Below, piece after piece: positions 4,873 to 5,726 of a DNA stretch of 5,726 nucleotides (positions are counted from its first letter, which is position 1; each line of letters begins with the position of its first letter). The stretch lies in the NCBI GenBank assembly GCA_947475475.1, contig CANJOG010000149.1, forward strand, positions 1 through 5,726. Reading direction: 5' to 3'. The notes below the pieces were generated by a model, which was not told the DNA's origin, searched no databases, and worked only from the letters and a program-made list of their open reading frames with translations. Made by a program: the position numbers and the translations under genes. The stretch comes from Acetobacteraceae bacterium (GTDB lineage Bacteria; Pseudomonadota; Alphaproteobacteria; Acetobacterales; Acetobacteraceae).

Positions 4873-4919
4873 GGGCGGACCGCCCATTCTGGCCCTCCGG
4901 GTTTGACCGGGATTGGGCC
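4873..4919 (+). promoter_or_regulatory. Structured def-fmt intercistronic spacer
   Basis: The 68-base gap between def and fmt contains a perfect palindrome, GGGCGG-A-CCGCCC (4873-4885), five bases after the def stop. It is followed by GGCCC (4891-4895) pairing with GGGCC (4915-4919) around an inner CCGG/CCGG stem (4897-4900 with 4907-4910). The second structure ends four bases before the fmt ribosome binding site AGGA (4924-4927). The first could be a weak terminator or attenuator and the second could affect fmt translation; neither is followed by a T-run. Confidence 0.3.
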
Positions 4920-4936
4920 GCACAGGAATTTTGCCG

Positions 4937-5726
4937 ATGCGCCTCGCCTTCATGGGCAGTCCGGATTTCTCCGTGCCGGCGCTGCGTGCTTTGCATGCGG
5001 CGGGGCATGAGATTGTCGCCGTGTATAGCCAGCCGCCCAAGCCGGCTGGGCGTGGCCAGGCGGTGCGTCCCTGCCCTGTCCAGGCGGCGGCCGAGGCGCT
5101 GGGGATTCCGGTGCGCACGCCGGTGCGGCTGCGCAAGGATATCGCGGCGCAGGAGGATTTCGCGGCACTCGATCTCGATGCCGCTGTCGTGGCTGCCTAT
5201 GGGCTGATCCTGCCGAAAGCCATGCTGGAAGCGCCGAAGCGCGGCTGCCTGAACATCCATGCTAGCCTGCTGCCGCGCTGGCGCGGGGCGGCACCGATCC
5301 AGGCGGCGATCCTGGCGGGCGATGCCGAAAGCGGCGTCACCATCATGCAGATGGATGCGGGTCTGGATACCGGTGCGATGCTGCTGCGCGAGGCGGTGGC
5401 GATCACTCACGAGACCACCGCGCCGATGCTGCATGACGCACTCTCGGAGATTGGCGCGCGGCTGGTGCTGCGGGCGCTGGCGGAGAACCCCGCGCCGGTG
5501 GTGCAGCCAGAGGAGGGCATGACCTATGCGCCCAAGCTCAGCCGCGAGGATGGCAAGATTGACTGGTCGTTGAGTGCCACGGTGCTGGATCGCCGGGTGC
5601 GCGCGCTCAATCCCTGGCCGGGAACCTTCACAGCGCTGGGCGGCGTGGTCTTGAAGGTCCATGCCGCCGTGCCGGTGGCCGAGGCGCACCCTGCCACGCC
5701 GGGAACCGTGCTGGACGGGCGGCTCA
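4937..5726 (+). CDS. fmt: Methionyl-tRNA formyltransferase, 3' end cut by the window
   Basis: The frame is open from ATG 4937 to the last base, giving 263 of the roughly 305-315 residues usual for the family. The enzyme transfers a formyl group from 10-formyltetrahydrofolate to Met-tRNA(fMet) in the cytoplasm, enabling initiation with formylmethionine. The N-terminal Rossmann-like domain starts MRLAFMGSPDFSVPAL (1-16). The folate-binding and catalytic region is NIHASLLPRWRGAAPIQAAI (106-125), with the catalytic triad candidates Asn106, His108 and Asp144 (in MDAGLDTG, 139-146) all present. TYAPKL and the 'GKIDW' stretch lead to the linker, and ALNPWPGTF starts the C-terminal OB-fold domain that contacts tRNA. 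The ribosome binding site AGGA (4924-4927) is 9 bases upstream. It pairs functionally and physically with def just upstream. Confidence 0.97.
   Translation, partial: MRLAFMGSPDFSVPALRALHAAGHEIVAVYSQPPKPAGRGQAVRPCPVQAAAEALGIPVRTPVRLRKDIAAQEDFAALDLDAAVVAAYGLILPKAMLEAPKRGCLNIHASLLPRWRGAAPIQAAILAGDAESGVTIMQMDAGLDTGAMLLREAVAITHETTAPMLHDALSEIGARLVLRALAENPAPVVQPEEGMTYAPKLSREDGKIDWSLSATVLDRRVRALNPWPGTFTALGGVVLKVHAAVPVAEAHPATPGTVLDGRL

Noticed and set aside
4799..5689. Long open frame on the minus strand (296 residues)
   Set aside because: It is antisense to fmt, which is unmistakable; the composition is His/Arg/Gln-rich and no motif is present.

Overview
The window is GC-rich, densely coding and bacterial. 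It most likely comes from an alphaproteobacterium of Rhodospirillales type. That inference rests on a DUF1150 gene behind an IbpA-type Hsp20 gene, a ROSE-like RNA thermometer in front of the Hsp20 gene, the def-fmt pair, and codon use strongly biased to G/C in third positions. No mobile element, CRISPR array, tRNA or rRNA was seen. No gap between genes exceeds 300 bases.

Bases 1-2334 (plus strand) look like the end of an extracellular polysaccharide operon. In order they hold the C-terminus of a probable polysaccharide deacetylase, an exported alginate-lyase-family (PL5-like) protein, and a homologue of D-glucuronyl C5-epimerase, with gaps of 34 and 29 bases. Deacetylation, uronate C5-epimerisation and a periplasmic polyuronate-lyase fold suggest a glucuronate-containing, possibly N-acetylated exopolysaccharide modified after polymerisation. 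In outline this resembles heparosan-to-heparan or alginate maturation. The polymer itself cannot be read from this window. The lyase homologue lacks the histidine of the AlgL NNHSYW motif, so it may not be an ordinary lyase.

Bases 2363-3022 (minus strand, convergent with the epimerase) encode a class I SAM-dependent methyltransferase with an N-terminal two-CxxC zinc-ribbon-like segment. Its upstream gap (3023-3244) holds two back-to-back inverted repeats, two perfect same-strand DnaA boxes, and a strong 10-bp hairpin that probably ends the neighbouring heat-shock operon.

Bases 3245-4076 (minus strand) form a heat-shock operon: an IbpA-like small heat-shock protein followed by a DUF1150 protein, with a hairpin between them. 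The Hsp20 Shine-Dalgarno sequence can be buried in a hairpin with the UYGCU motif and G-G mismatch of ROSE thermometers. Translation is therefore probably opened by heat.

Bases 4287-5726 (plus strand, divergent from hsp20) carry def (peptide deformylase) and fmt (methionyl-tRNA formyltransferase, cut by the window end). Fmt formylates initiator Met-tRNA and Def removes the formyl group from new proteins. The deformylase has an N-terminal extension containing a perfect 15-bp tandem duplication.
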